DNA of 64,000 nucleotides from Andrena cerasifolii (GCF_050908995.1 NC_135132.1:9481001-9545000), one strand, 5' to 3'; positions 1 to 13,570 are shown, counted from the first letter of the stretch. Numbers and translations are program-made. Notes: a model not told the origin generated them from the letters alone.

Positions 1-1593
1 TTGTTTATTCCCGCTGTGCCTTCCTGCCCCAGAAAGAGAGGAGGAGAGTTTCGTCTAAGCCGCCGGCAGGAAACAATTTTCTTCAGGTAGCCTTCGTGGT
101 GTTGTCACGATCGACAGGGAAATTGCTCCGTAATCATGCTGACACCCACCCTCATGCCTCAATATATCCTGGCAGCTTTACTCTTTATGTCACTTGAAAT
201 TCGTCTCATCCCCTTCGAATTCCAATAACTGCATAATCCCAATAATTCTCCCACTCTCAAGCTAAATAATAGCTTGCCAACTTCGCATGGCCAGAAAAGC
301 TGAATGAAAGCCTGAACTCGGTGAAATGAAAAGAGAATTAAGAAACAATGACTTTAAATGGTGTCCCGAAGAACTGTTTTTTGAGACACTTAAAAAGACG
401 TTTATTAAGGGCCTCCTGAATGAAATTCCGGTTAAAACAACACCTAGGGGAGCAAATTGGCAGAATTGCCATCGCTTTATCATCGTTGGGGGAAGTTCTC
501 CATGCGATTAAAGTCTGGCGGGTCAGAGGGAGGTCTTCCAAGAATTTATCGCCTCCAAGGGGGGTAGTGTAGGCTCTGAAACTCTGCTTTAATTGCAGTT
601 ATTCGACTTAAAAATTGCTCTGGGAGCCTCTGAATTAGCTGTCGTAATTAATTATCCTTTAGGATGGAGTAGGTGCTCCTAGAGTTGGACTCCAAACGAA
701 AATATCATACTTCTCTCAGAAGAAACTGGACCCCTACACAACGCACATACTGCCACGTGCCAGCCACCCTTACAGAAGCTCGCAAGATCCTCCTGAACTC
801 AGCAGGAGACAAAGGAATCCTCCATCAATGCTGCCTCAGTATACCTCCAGCCTACCTCTCCCATTTCAAAGTTCCAGGAATACACTCGTATGGGAAGTCC
901 GGGTTAACTTGTTAATAGTTCGCCCACGTCGGCGGCCACCGTTCAACCCCTGACCCTTGAACTCGACCCTGGGTGTCAGAGGAACTGATACCACCTCAAT
1001 GAGTAAATAAATTGGCTTAAACTAGATGGAACAAAGCTCTCCCAGATTACAGAGCTTTGGACCGACGAGACTGGTCCTAATATCGATACATTTCAGAAAT
1101 GCCTGACCGTCATCCCTTGCATTCACCCGTCTCACTTCCTACTATCTGTTACCGTACACCCTGTATAAGCGCGCTGTAGGAGTTCCTGTAAATCATTTTT
1201 TCAATTAAAACGAATGCTACGCCCCCGGAGTCGTGGTGCCAACAGTTGTTTCATTAAACGCCGCGCGGATTAATTCCGTCGGGCATTAACGCCTCGTTTA
1301 ATTATTGCGATCCCGTCCGATGTTATACGAATCTGGTAAAACGAGTTGCGAACGGTCGGGTAACAACAACTAGTCGATGGTTTGTAAATACGTTCGTGGT
1401 ACGTTGTTTAAGAAAAGGAAATGGACCTTAATAAGGGCAGATTTTTAGATCATAACAGGATCGGAATCTAATACAAAAAGCTTATTTTGAGGTGTGTCGA
1501 TCATACTATCCCGCAAAATTGACTCTCCCATCTGGGTTAAGGGGTCTCCCTAGTTTGACGCGTTGAAAATAAGCGGCTTCTGTTGACTATACA
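1..1593. other. Non-coding stretch, no gene seen
   Basis: Only short open frames in mixed reading frames, with no splice-site chain, no recognisable domain and no repeat structure. I see nothing that supports a gene here. It may be intergenic or part of a large intron of a gene outside the window. Confidence 0.5.
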
Positions 1594-1872
1594 TTGAGTA
1601 CTAACTATAAACTGAGTACCGACTATAAACTGAGTACCGACTATAAAATGAGTACCGACTATAAACTGAGTACCGACTATAAACTGAGTACCGACTATAA
1701 ACTGAGTACCGACTATAAACTGAGTACCGACTATAAACTGAGTACCGACTATAAACTGAGTACCGACTATAAACTGAGTACCGACTATAAACTGAGTACC
1801 GACTATAAACTGAGTACCGACTATAAACTGAGTACCGACTATAAACTGAATACCGACTATAAACTGAGTACT
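1594..1872. repeat. 18-bp minisatellite, about 15 copies
   Basis: The unit GAGTACCGACTATAAACT repeats head to tail about 15 times with very few changes (one copy has AAAATG, the outer copies have TACTAAC or AATACC). Because 18 is a multiple of three, the array is open in frames on both strands and yields long artificial peptides; I do not read these as protein. The near-identity of the units points to recent expansion. Confidence 0.95.
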
Positions 1873-3257
1873 ACGTTCTTCATGCCCGACACCAATTGTG
1901 CCAAAAGTATCATAATGTACTACGTGTTCCCTCTCCATCAAACATTTCCAGCTTCCTTCCTTCCAGGTGACACATTTCATCTCGTAATTGAATTAATCCC
2001 AAAGCTAATTAAGTGGCTGTAAGTGACAGTTACATAACGATAATGAGAATTAATTATGGTATGTTAATTCGTTCGAAACCTCGCATCCCAAACCCCCTTA
2101 TTATTCCAATATTATCATTATCCATATTCCAATCACAATCGCATTGATTTTTCCCGTTCGCGACGCTTTTCTGAATTCTTCTTCTGGCTTCGTTTAATTT
2201 TTCCTCTATTTATGACGAGCTGACACTCGTGATAAGAGGGGCGAATTTCAGAGCCCGCTAATAGACACCTTATCGTCCGTCGATGAAGCCGACTGAAATT
2301 CAGGGCGCTCGAAACACTCGTACCCGGTGAATTCTTCGCCGACGAGCTGGAATTGTATGCGGTCCGCGTGAAAGCCTGATAACGTATCATCGCCTGGCAC
2401 AAATTTTCAGACAATCCTGCTATCTCCCCGAATACGCTTCTGCTTGACCGCCCTGGGGAAAAGTTGGTGACGCCTCTCCCTTTGAAATTTACTGTTACAT
2501 CTAAAATTAACAGCCACCACTTGTCACCTCCACTTCCCCTCAAAATGCTCCCCTTTGTAAAACATAAATAATTCATTGTCAGCGTTTAATGAAATTTAAG
2601 AAATTTCCGTAAACCCCTGGAACGCTCCCCCTCCGATTTGGGAAACGTCGAGTCATGTTTTATTAATCCGCCGATTCGAGGTGTTCATTAATAATTCATT
2701 CCGTTTATTTTGTAAATTGATCCTGTCATCGCGAGTCCGTACCAGTGGTGTAATAATTATCGCTGAAGAGTATGCGCGATGTTCATATGGCAATGGAAGT
2801 GGAATTCGTAATAGGCCTGCTGTCGAATGATGCCAACCGTGATGCAGTATTGGGCTGCGATATTAATGGGGGCGGTGGAGGGTAATAAAATTGACATTAT
2901 GGAAATTGTGAGGCTGGTTAAAATTCATAAAGTATAAGGGGTTTGCTGGATGTCTGTTGGGCAGTTGAAATTTTCTAGCCGGTCATGCGCCTGTTGTTTG
3001 TCAAATTGCTGAGTACAAAGTTGGTAAAGCGATTAACGTGGCGACCTCACTCGATGCCACTTAACAATTATGGCAACAATTTAGCCTGTCGGTGTGTAAA
3101 TTGTAGCGCTAAGCGCTTCTCAAATACTATTGGGTAGTTGTGGTGACGAGAATCGATCGTTTGAAATTGGCTCACTGATAGAGAACGAGATAGCTAATTA
3201 ACAATAACTCAACTTTGTTGTGCATCATGTACTCAGTAGACAGCAGAGGTTACTTTA
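1873..3257. other. Non-coding stretch, no gene seen
   Basis: AT-rich sequence with short unconnected open frames. The longest, on the minus strand near 2133-2576, has low-complexity basic ends and no domain I know. Nothing supportable. Confidence 0.45.
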
Positions 3258-3265
3258 TTATCTAG

Positions 3266-3605
3266 TAGAGCTGTAATTATTCGAATATTTTCGAATACGA
3301 ATATTCGTATATTCAAATATTCGAATACTCCTGATTATTCGAATACTCCTGATTATTCGAATACTCGAATACTCCTGATTATTTGAATTCTCTGGTATTT
3401 GAATTATTTAGTATTCGAATTCTCTGGTATTCGATTTCTCCGGTATTCGAATTCTCTGGTATTCGAATTCTCCGGTATTCGAATTCTCCGGTATTCGAAT
3501 TCTCTGGTATTCGAATTTTCTGGTATTCGAATTTTCTGGTATTCGATTTCTCCGGTATTCGATTATTCGAATACTTACATTACTCAAATATTCCTTACAA
3601 CCCTA
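3266..3605. mobile_element. hAT-type MITE with expanded ATTCGAAT interior (copy 1)
   Basis: The element starts TAGAGCTGTAATTATTCG and ends with the degenerate complement TTACAACCCTA. It is flanked by TTATCTAG (3258-3265) and ATATCTAT (3606-3613), an 8-bp target-site duplication matching at six positions. An 8-bp duplication and a terminus starting TA-G are typical of the hAT superfamily. The interior is almost entirely short units such as GGTATTCGAATTCTCT. No transposase is encoded, so it is non-autonomous. It belongs to the same subgroup as the copy at 5117-5460. Confidence 0.8.
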
Positions 3606-3613
3606 ATATCTAT

Positions 3614-5108
3614 GATTTTAATGTAAATTAAAATTAAATGTAATACTACGTGTTACCTCAAAGTCTTTGAAACGTAGAAATATTCGAATTACAACTCACT
3701 AATGTGTTAACTAATCGACCCACACCCATTACACTACCTACACCCACACAAACATATTCCATTGCATCGAGACTAAATGATCAAATTCTAATGCTTCTAA
3801 TGGAACCCACCTAACCCACAGGCACGCGTTTTCCCTGGAATCATTCACGACGCTTTGAGGTTTAATCGGCGTGTGGAATCGCGAATCTCATCGAGAAAGT
3901 GACCCCAAATTTCGCAACAGCGTTGCTGCGTAATCGACCAAAGCAAGCAGAAATAATTGCCGGTCCAATCGAGGCCTATTTCCCCAGTAGTTAAAACGCG
4001 ACGTCAAAAATTTTGCCCCAAATACCATCCCACCATTGCGCGCTTATTTTTATCCACAGAGATGGAAACTGACAGACCCGTTCCAGTCTCTCGTGCAATT
4101 TCTCGCTCGATCAGCGAGAATGATTAATTAGTTAATTGTTGTCCGCGCGAATAACTTTCCACCCGCGGTTGTCGTTCGTTCCTTGCGAGCAACACGAAAA
4201 ATCCATTACAGAAACGAGCTTGGAGACAAGCGAAGGGAAGGAGAATCCTTTGAGCTGAGAAAGTTCCTGCGCACCTTGGCGATCACACCTGAGGAACGGT
4301 GCCGAGTGGAATTAGCAGAGACCATTTAAGAAAATTGATTATGCATCTCTAAAGCGAATCTGGTTATTGAACTGTCGAAGGTTTCGGAAAATTGTCACGT
4401 TGTTTTCCCTCTGCTTTCCACCGTGCTGTGCTAGCTTTCCAATCAAACTTGCTGAATGTCACAGCTTCGCGTAACGAGAATTTAATAATTCACAGTCGCT
4501 GCGAACGAAGGTCCATTTTCAAAGCAGTTCGATTGCAGTGGGCGCAGATTGTTTCGGCGTGAATTTTGCAGGGTGTTTCGAGAGTGTTTCTGTGAACGTT
4601 TTTGGATTTTACATTTGCTTGGCGCTACTGGTGTGATGATTTAGCAGATCCGAAGGTAGTGGTGGATCAAACAGTTGTGAAGCCCCGCGGTGTTTTGTTG
4701 TTCAGTGGACGGGCCAGGGGTTTCAATTTTAATTTCGCCTAACGGGATTATCGCCCCTTCCACCTACTGTAATTCGTAGACGCGATGTAATAGCGTGTGA
4801 CACTGCGTTTTACGGCGGCAGCAAACTCCTGAATAATGGATGAAGCTACGCGTGTTCTGCGCTTTTAAATAACGGACGAGAAGAAACGAAACGTTATATG
4901 CAGCGTGCGCTTGCAAGCAGGGATGTCTCATTTTTTACCTCTAGGAGAATAATTTGAGTAGGGTATTGGGTATTGAATAGTGTTCGAGTTACTCTGCTGA
5001 GTACTACGTTCGCTTATAGTACAATAGTGGCCACAGAAAATGCACCACCTTGGAAATATCTGTTTCTGGGTTGAACTTATACACGAACAGTGTTTACTCT
5101 TTACCTAA
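3614..5108. other. Non-coding stretch, no gene seen
   Basis: Mixed-composition DNA between two hAT-type MITEs. No open frame longer than about 60 codons and no recognisable domain. Confidence 0.45.
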
Positions 5109-5116
5109 GTGCGAAT

Positions 5117-5460
5117 TAGAGCTGTAATTATTCGAATACGTATAATTTAAATACGAATAAGAATAAAAGGAGTATTCGAATCTCAATTTCGAATTCTCTG
5201 GTATTCGAATACGTGGATTATTCGAATTCTCTGGTATTCGAATACTTGAATTATCCGAATTCTCTGGTATTCGAATACTTGAATTATTCGAGTACTTGGA
5301 TTATTCGAATTCTTTGGTATTCGAATACTTGGATTATCCGAATTCTCTGGTATTCGAATACTTGGATTATTCGAATACTTGGATTATTCGAGTACTTGGA
5401 TTATTCGAGTACTTGGATTATTCGAATACTTGGATTATTCGAATATTCGTTACAGCGCTA
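5117..5460. mobile_element. hAT-type MITE with expanded ATTCGAAT interior (copy 2)
   Basis: Starts TAGAGCTGTAATTATTCG, ends CGTTACAGCGCTA, flanked by GTGCGAAT (5109-5116) and GTACGAAT (5461-5468), seven of eight bases identical. The interior is a tandem array of variants of GAATACTTGGATTATTC and GAATTCTCTGGTATTC. No coding capacity. The terminus is nearly the same as that of the copy at 3266, which makes these a subgroup distinct from the TAGGGCTGGGACTATT copies further right. Confidence 0.82.
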
Positions 5461-5468
5461 GTACGAAT

Positions 5469-8274
5469 CCACGATGAGATTTTACATGAGATTTCTATCA
5501 TGAGACAAATCTCAGCAACGATTAAATGTAAATAATGGAAATAATCACAAGAGATGAGATTTTTGAAACTATATCACGAAACTTGTCTCATGAGATTCTA
5601 ATTTCACGAAACTATTGACCAAATAATCAAAAAATAATAAAATAATTGCCTCGTGAGATTAAAGTCTCAAGCGGGAGACACGATAATTCTTTTTCTCATC
5701 TAGGATTTGCACTGTATAATCACAGGATGATGTCGCTAGTGGAAAATTGGAGAATCACACTGGGGGGTGGCGTTACCTGGTGACTCCTCCGGCTGCCACG
5801 AAGGCTGAGCCTGTGGCTCCACTCGTGCTTCGGGAATTCCACACCGTATTTCTCCATGTCCGCCTCTCGTTCTTCCTGTCGCCGCTGGAAAAGCCCTTCG
5901 GGGCAATGGAACACCGGCTTGTCCTCTACTTCATGCTCCCCCTGTCAAGCAGAAAAATATTTTCAACCTCCTCGCTTCCACCTTCCATCCTCCGAAGCCT
6001 CTCTCTCCCCCTTCCCCTACTAAAGCACAAGCAAAATAACTCCACCCTCGCATTCAGCTCCTCGAAAGCTTTTCCCTGTACTTTAATTCACCCAGGGCCC
6101 CTGGAAAAACGAAGCAATTTATGGTTCAGCAAGACTCTGAACAATTAAATCCCCGTAACTGGAACGTACTTCTCCCCAATCCACTTTCCCCAAACTGGAA
6201 AATTAAAAGTAAATCGAAGGCGAAGTTTCGGCCAGTATTTCAAACCGTACAGACATCGTTTCTTAATCCTTTTAAAGGGACGAGGAGCCAGGGAGCTGTT
6301 TTATTGCACGTGTCAGGGCTAAGAATTCGTAATTCGTTTTAACTGAGGGTTAATTGAAAAGTGACCGGGAAACTACCCTCGCGAATGTTGATAAAGCGTA
6401 GGACGAGGGTGACACAAGACAGCCTGGAAGGCATCCAGGCCCCGGTGGAATTCCACGCTCCACTGTTTCGCGAGCGGAGCTGTCCGCGTGGGAAATAATC
6501 GCCAGCGACGTGCAGCACGCGGAGACGTATCGCGTTTTATCAGCATTTCCACGGTCGCTTTTCCATAATGACAGAAGGCTGCACTCCCACGTGCTACGCG
6601 CTGTAAACGAATCGGGCCAGTGGGTAACGAAAGAAGGATGCTCGAAACGGTATCCTCTCAACGATTCAATATATCGAGTCTATTTCAAACATTCCAGCAA
6701 TTTGGCAATTTTTTTCTTCTCTCTTTGGTATGAAAAATTCGCTCTGCAGAGATATCGGGGGCATTCAGTGTCGATGGAATTAGAAGTTCTGACGAGCATT
6801 TTTTTTTTCAGATGGAACGTTATTTATCGCGAAAGTGGAATCGGTCCGGGGAAACGGTCGAGCGTCGATTATTCCCCCGTTTTTCCTCGATATAAATCCA
6901 ACGGGTCACTTTTTTTTCTAACTTCTTTCTGGCTTTCGCAGGCGACGAAGGACAAATTGGAATCTTTAGATGGTCCTCGACGAAACTCTCGACGGCGACT
7001 CGCCTCCGCCACTCGATATCGAAAATCCTTTTTCTCTGGCTGTGCCACGGCTGATCGGGGAGAGGGATTCTCTGTCGTCCAGGAGTGTCCAGGGTCGTTC
7101 GTTGTTCCTCGAGGGGGTATCCCCATTTGAACGGTCAAGAAAATCGATATCCACTTGGGTCGGACTGTTCTCACTGATTTGTTTATGTTTCCTTCCACTG
7201 AAAGCGTGGCTATAATGCTGATACCATTTCGAGACTTATCGAAGGGGATGACAAAAGAAGGGGATGTCTCTCAGACGATAGCCACATTCGGTAGATCGCC
7301 AATTTCCTTGTGCTTTCTGAATTTTTATAAGTCTGCCGAGAAAGCCACAATGACTCGGTATTCTTAGCGAAGAAAATTCCTGGATACACGCTAAATATGA
7401 GCAAACATATGTGGAAAGTTACAAAGTGTTGCCTGTTACGGTTTTCCAGAAAAAAATTCCTAAATATCACATTAATATCAGACCGTCTGGGGGGATATCC
7501 CCTGAAAGTATTTTACCTCGAGGCTGCTTTCACTCCTCCCCAATTCCCGTTTCTTTTTCGCGCAGCACACTTGTACGTTTTTATTAGCAGTCACGTTGGG
7601 GAGAGAAGGGTGTAGTGAAGTTTTCCTTAATTTAAGTTCCTGGGGAGGAAACGACCCTAGTGGCCTGTTAGGGTTTCTGAATGTCTGTTGGCCGACCTCT
7701 GCGAGGATCTTTCCTCTCGCGGATATACGGCAGGGGCTGCTGTTGGGAGTAATTCTTGGCGGGTGTGCGGATGGAAATGTTTAGTAACGAGAGGAAAATG
7801 AATGGTGACGGAGAAGAATGATGAGGGGAATTGGAATCGATGGGGGGAAGTAAGGCGTAGGACGGAGTCGTTGGCTGTGTAGCATTGTGTTAAGGGAAAA
7901 TAATGAGAAAGAGAGTGAGTGCAGAGGGGGAAATGGGGGCTAAGATGTTCCCTGTGTATCTATTTTTATTTTTCCAGCGAAGACTCGCCTTGGAAGACGC
8001 TGTATTGCATTCCCTTGGTGCGTTAACAGTTTGTCGTTCACAGGGTGCGCTCTGGGTATCCTGTTTCTTTTGTTAGAACCTATTTCTACGGATCGATGGT
8101 AGCGAAATTGATAAATCAGTCGTATTTGTAGCTTGTGGAAAGGCTGAGAATGGATTACCATCGTTCGGAGTCACAAGTCACAATCGAAGGGAAAAAGTAG
8201 TACTCTAAAGTATTCAAGGGTCAAAAGTATTTAAAATATTAGGTACTCAAGTATTTGAGTACTTAAATATTCAA
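5469..8274. other. Non-coding stretch, no gene seen
   Basis: Includes an AT-rich piece with repeated TCATGAGA-like words (about 5470-5690) and several open frames (for example 6510-7130 on the plus strand) that overlap equally long frames on the other strand. None shows a domain, compatible splice sites or conserved-looking composition. Confidence 0.45.
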
Positions 8275-8412
8275 GATTAAGTATTCAAGTACTTGAGTTT
8301 TCCACAGATTAAGTATTCAAGTACTTGAGTTTTCCACAGATTAAGTATTCAAGTACTTGAGTTTTCCACAGATTAAGTATTCAAGTACTTGAGTTTTCCA
8401 CAGATTAAGTAC
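8275..8412. repeat. 32-bp tandem repeat with palindromic core
   Basis: About four copies of a 32-bp unit that contains the perfect palindrome TTCAAGTACTTGAA less its last base, followed by TTTTCCACAGATTAAGTA. Degenerate relatives (TACTCAAGTATTTGAGTACT) flank the array on both sides between 8195 and 8465, so the block may be an eroded inverted-repeat element with an expanded core. No target duplication that I can defend. Confidence 0.85.
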
Positions 8413-8490
8413 TGGAGTATCCAAAAGATTAAGTACTACTCAAGTACTTGAGTACTTTGACCCACGAATACTGGTACTAGTTACATCTTA

Positions 8491-8604
8491 TCTAAATCGA
8501 GCACCCTTTATCTTAATTTTTTATTGAATCTGATGCTCAGTGAATTTTTTTTAAACGAAGCACCCTTTTTCTTAATTTCTTATTGGATCTGATGCTCAGT
8601 GAAT
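8491..8604. repeat. 59-bp tandem duplication
   Basis: Two adjacent copies of a segment running from an AA(A)CGA(A/G)GCACCC word to CTGATGCTCAGTGAAT, offset by 59 bp and about 85 to 90 percent alike by eye. A simple local duplication. Confidence 0.75.
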
Positions 8605-11600
8605 CGTGGGGGGTCTGTGACCGAGCGACGATAAGGAAACGTTCTTGAATGGCGTTCAGCTGGAATGAAACGGAGCCGCGTTAAAAATTGATGCCCGTCC
8701 CTACCTTGCATCGATCTTTATCGACAACGACACAGTACTCGAGTACACGAAGCCCAGTTTCACTCTCGTGAGCCATCCTCGTCTTCCCTATTCCATAATC
8801 CCCATATTGCTCTGCCTCTGATTTTCAACAACGCAATGGAAAATCAATCGTTCACCCTACATTTCTGAAAACGCGTTCACAATACTCTGACCTTTGTATT
8901 TGTACAAATACGAAATTGTGTATTTCAATTTTCAAGGCCGTTCTTATAAAAGAAAAAAAATTGGAAACAGAATTTTTGCATCTTCGATGAGATGTCATCC
9001 GAGCGATGATTCAGACTTGTAGAGAATGAGTTTCATTCGTTACACTGAATGGAAATAGATTAAGGAAGGGTAATGCCGCCTGAGGAGGAATCATACTGTG
9101 ATCGTTTTAACGAATCGGACGGTGAGGAACAATCAATACTACCATTTACGAAGAATTATGCAAAACGAGGGGTGGTTGGGACATAATTGGAGCTTGAAGT
9201 CTATCGTTTGGCCCAATTAGGGGTAGTAAAGTAACGATAACGTTTCACGCAGGCCCTTGCTCGAATCTTCCAACCATTTCTCACAGCCAAAGTTCATGGA
9301 AAAATCATGCTCGAAATCTCCCCAAAAATATTCTGCTTGAGCACTCCACTAAGGCCCATCACACTAAAAATCCTCCAGCCAGTATTCAGAGCCAAAATTC
9401 ATGATAGAATTCTGCTGAGAATCTCCTGAAAAATATTCTGCCTGAATACTTCAACAAACTCCATAATTCTAAAAAAAAAAAACATTTTAAAAAATCAGAT
9501 GAAAAATGTTTCCATAAAAATGCACCCTTCAGTCGTTTTTCACAGTAAAAAAAATGGGTGGAGTCATTCATCAAGCCCCGCATAAAAATGTCCAAATTTT
9601 CTACCTGATCCTCCACCGCGCGCATAAAAAAAGAAATCCAATAACCACCGCGTGAAAAATCTCTCCCTTCAAGCATCCCCTGTGTAATCGCAGAATTTGG
9701 GAAAAGAGTTTTGCTAATCGTCCCAGAGAATCTATCGGGATCGACATTTCACAGTACACCGCCAAAGTTCGAATTTGTTGATGCAGCCACGCGTGAAATT
9801 GCCCCGGCAAATTTGCTTCTCCGTAGCCAAAGGGCGGATCGACCGTTGACGAGGATTTCCTCGGACGCGTCGCCTCATTTCCGGTGCACCCAGAGTGTTT
9901 CCGGAAGCGTGGGTCGGGGGGAAATGGTTTTTCGGTCGCGTCAGCTGTTTCTGAGCGTTTTTCCGTCCGGGGCGAGAGTATTACTGGCTTCGGGGCCTCT
10001 TGTCGCCTCCTCGGCGGAAACTTTCCACGGCTCCGTGGGAATTCCGCGAAGTTTCGATGAAAAATTCAGAGGAAACTTAGTGGTCGAGGAGTCAAGACGC
10101 GCTCCTTGCCTTCCGCCGCATAGCTTGGCACGATTCTTTTTTTTCACCCCCTGTTTGTTAGTGCTTTTGGAATTCTCGAGCTTTAATAACTCTTCAAAGT
10201 ATTGATAACCGTACGAACCGAAAGGATCTTGAGGTGGGATATTTTCGAACACTTTTGAGCTTGTTGAGTTAAAGAACTGCAAGGATTTTTTTTTTTTTTT
10301 TTAAATAGAATTCGAGGCACGAGAGCAGACGGCTGTTGCCATTAGCAGGACTTAATTAGAAGAGGGGTATTAATGGATACTAGCCGTGCATAAATCGGTG
10401 GGCAACGAGTGTGTCCACACAATCGAGCAATCTGAAGCTCGTTCGTCCACCGTTCGCACACGATTATATAATAAAGAGGACAGGGACTGTCGCGGCACAC
10501 GATGCATTCCCTATTACCTTGTCAGGGATCAATGAAAAAATTATAGAAAAGTGGTATAATTATCGCGGTCCGGTGGACTAATGCAAATCGCTGCATTCCT
10601 AATCCGGTTGGGTGAAATCGCGTTGGAGTCCAGGCGTCATTAATAGCCGCACGTATATGCACTCTGGAAACTATAATTCCCCCTGAATGACCCTCGGAAA
10701 TTTCCAATATTTAGCAAACATTCCCAATAATCCACCCTGAAGTACTCGCGGAACTGAAACCGACCCATTCTCTTATTCCACCACAGTAAATTGCAATTTT
10801 GCAAAGATCAAATTTCTCGCAGATGTTCAGAAAATAATTGGAAAACTATATCATCCCATTTACCTAAAAAAAAGGAAGATTAATTGTGTTGTATTCTTTT
10901 TGTTCTATTTCAATTTCAACAATTATTGATCAGGGAAATGCCTTCTCCTTCGGGGGAAAATTTCGCCACCCTCAAATATCATGAACCACTAACCCCATGT
11001 GTTACGAAATTCAAAATTTACTGCCAAATTCAGGTAAACTCAAAATTTGCCATTAAGTTAATTATTTTCGTCCCAATTAACTACGTAAAGCTCTGCAGAG
11101 CTCCGAAAAAAAATTCTTCCACCCCTTTCGTTCGTTTCAAAATGCCACCCTAAATGTTAAAATCGTTTCCCGGTCGCGTACGAAGCACAAGTCGCGGATG
11201 ACGGTCGTATTTCACGACGGACAGCTTCCTGTGGGCGCAGAAACACGTACCGCACACTTGTACCCCGTAGAATGCGCGCAATCAGCCGAAACGGCGGTCC
11301 TACATCCGGGGAGGTTCGATTTGTCAAGCAACAAACGGAACGTCATTCCGCCCGCAATTATCCTGACTCCTGTGGGCGCACCGCAGCCAGAGGAATTGCG
11401 GCTCACCCGATAATGGCGGGACGAAAATTTCGGTGCGACGGGTAGCGGTAATCGATAGAGTATAATGAAGTCCCCTTCGATAATCTTCCCGCCAAAAACC
11501 ACCAATACACCACCCCTGTTCGAGGCGAGCGACGAGGGAGATTATTTGTACCGTAAACAGTAGATTTTGTAACTGATCCCTTTTTTTCCCTTGTGCAGTG

Positions 11601-13158
11601 ATAATTTGATAATATTTATTAAGGAATTTTTAATATTACTTGGAATGGAATTTCGATGCTGGGTGCAGCTATTTTCGTTTGTAATGTAGGGGTGTTTGTT
11701 GGAAGCATATTTTTCTGGGGTTTTGAAAGGAGAATTTGTGGTTGGTTTGGAAGAGCTTTGAAAATTGCGATTTCAGCTCCCTCGGTCACTGATTTATGGA
11801 GGATTTTTAATCTCCGTTTTTGCTGCCGGTATGTAATCGATTTTTCGAGTGGAATTTTTTGCACCGAGGATTTTCGGTGGAAATGAATTTTGGAGTCGTG
11901 GGGAAATTCAGGCGAACTTTCTGCGACCTGAATTCAGCTTTTACGGTGGCAGATAGAGGATCTGCTGATTGTGTCACTGGAGACATAATGGTAGCCTCAT
12001 TTTGTCGATATTTGTAGTTAGTGGGCGCAGTATTCTTCCAGAGAAAGAATCCAGCAGGGTGTTCTGTAGGCGATTTTTTTTTTTTTATGAATGAAAATTG
12101 TTTCTCTGCTGGAAAGGAATTGAAACGAGAAATCCTAGTAATTTCTCGCGAATAAGAGACAGAGTGCAGTGCAGTGTATTCTTATTTATATTATCTTATA
12201 AGGGTGGAAAGGATAATAGGAATGCCATTTCCTCTTTGACAATACGAAAGGAATATTGGTGGAATAAATAGACCAATTCTCTGAAGAAATAGGTGCTCTG
12301 CAGTGCCTGTTGTTGATTTCACAATTACGCAGAGAAATGTAAAATTCATGTAAACGCACGTGACCGCATTCGCGAGAATCTTTATTCGCACGCTTCGGCG
12401 ATTTATTGCAAATAATTCATTACGTTCCTTGATGTACTGAATTTTTCATCTGTGCTCGCGGCGAATTTCCCCCACAAAAGGTTAAATAAAAATAACCAGT
12501 TATATTTACGAGAAGGACGTACACGGCAATTCTGCACTTTTAATCCTTCGCGTTCGATTGAATCGACTCGAAGCTGCAAAATATGGAATTTCACGTGATT
12601 GAAGTGGCCGCTTCTCTTCCCTCTATCGATCACGCCTCTATTTTGTCGAATAAACAATTTACTATTATTCAAGTATGAATTGTTGACTACGTTAACCACT
12701 TATACGCCAAATTTATTTGTTATTATTTAATTTCTCGAGGAACAATTGGTGGCTCTTATATGTATCGTGTATCGAAGTTGTCTAATAAAACGAATCCCGG
12801 ATTATCCAGGGCGAACGTTAATCGAAGCATCGGGGGCCGAGGGCTCACTAAACCTGGATGAAAGAGAGCTTTCGTTGTTTCCCGTCGGTTTCGTAAACAT
12901 CCGGGTAAAAGTAAACAGTGACAGAGCAATATATATTCCTGTCACGTGTCGAAACTGTGCAACTTCGAGTCCACTACAGTTGGTACAAAGTTAGGTGGCC
13001 TCCTAAAAGCATGGTTGAAAACCTGCCCATATCAGATGAATTCAGATTCCAGCTACGATATTACTTCTGCTCATCTCAGGATGATATTATAGACATGCAC
13101 AATCCCCGTTTTGCCTCCGTTTCTATTGCTCCGTTTGCTATACACGCGTCTAAATCCG
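8605..13158. other. Non-coding stretch, no gene seen
   Basis: Contains a weak duplicated segment (about 9280-9350 and 9385-9455, sharing GCCAAA-TTCATG and AAAAATATTCTGC), a run of about 18 T at 10287-10304, and short open frames in conflicting directions. No gene supported. Confidence 0.45.
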
Positions 13159-13570
13159 CCCACTTCTAGGCCCAACCCTCCGGCCCCTCCCACTTCTAGG
13201 CCCAACCCTCCGGCCCCTCCCACTTCTAGGCCCAACCCTCCGGCCCCTCCCACTTCTAGGCCCAACCCTCCGGCCCCTCCCACTTCTAGGCCCAACCCTC
13301 CGGCCCCTCCCACTTCTAGGCCCAACCTTCCGGCCCCTCCCACTTCTAGGCCCAACCCTCCGGCCCCTCCCACTTTTGAGCCCAACAATCATTTGTCCTG
13401 TACCACTTCTAGGCTCAACCCATCGTTCCCTCCCACTTCTAGGCCCAACCCTCCGCCCCTCCCACTTCTAGGCCCAGCCCTCCAGCCCCTCCCACTTCTG
13501 AGCCCAACGATAATTTGTCCTCTCCCACTTCTAGGCTCAACCCATCGCCTTCTCGCACTTATAGGCCCAA
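13159..13570. repeat. 30-bp minisatellite, degenerating to the right
   Basis: About seven near-perfect copies of a C-rich 30-bp unit containing CCCACTTCTAGGCCCAACCC and CGGCCCCT fill 13159-13380; further diverged units (CCCACTTCTAGGCTCAACCC) continue to about 13570. As 30 is divisible by three, the array is open in several frames: the plus strand reads as Pro-Thr-Ser-Arg-Pro-Asn-Pro-Pro-Ala-Pro repeats and the minus strand as Gly-rich repeats. I treat these peptides as by-products of the repeat. Confidence 0.93.

Noticed and set aside
1537..2022. Long frames on both strands with Tyr-Lys-Leu-Ser-Thr-Asp or Val-Gly-Thr-Gln-Phe-Ile repeats
   Set aside because: Both come from the 18-bp array, a multiple of three.
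6510..7130. 206-codon plus-strand frame overlapping minus-strand frames
   Set aside because: No recognisable motif, T-rich run inside, and equally long competing frames on the other strand.
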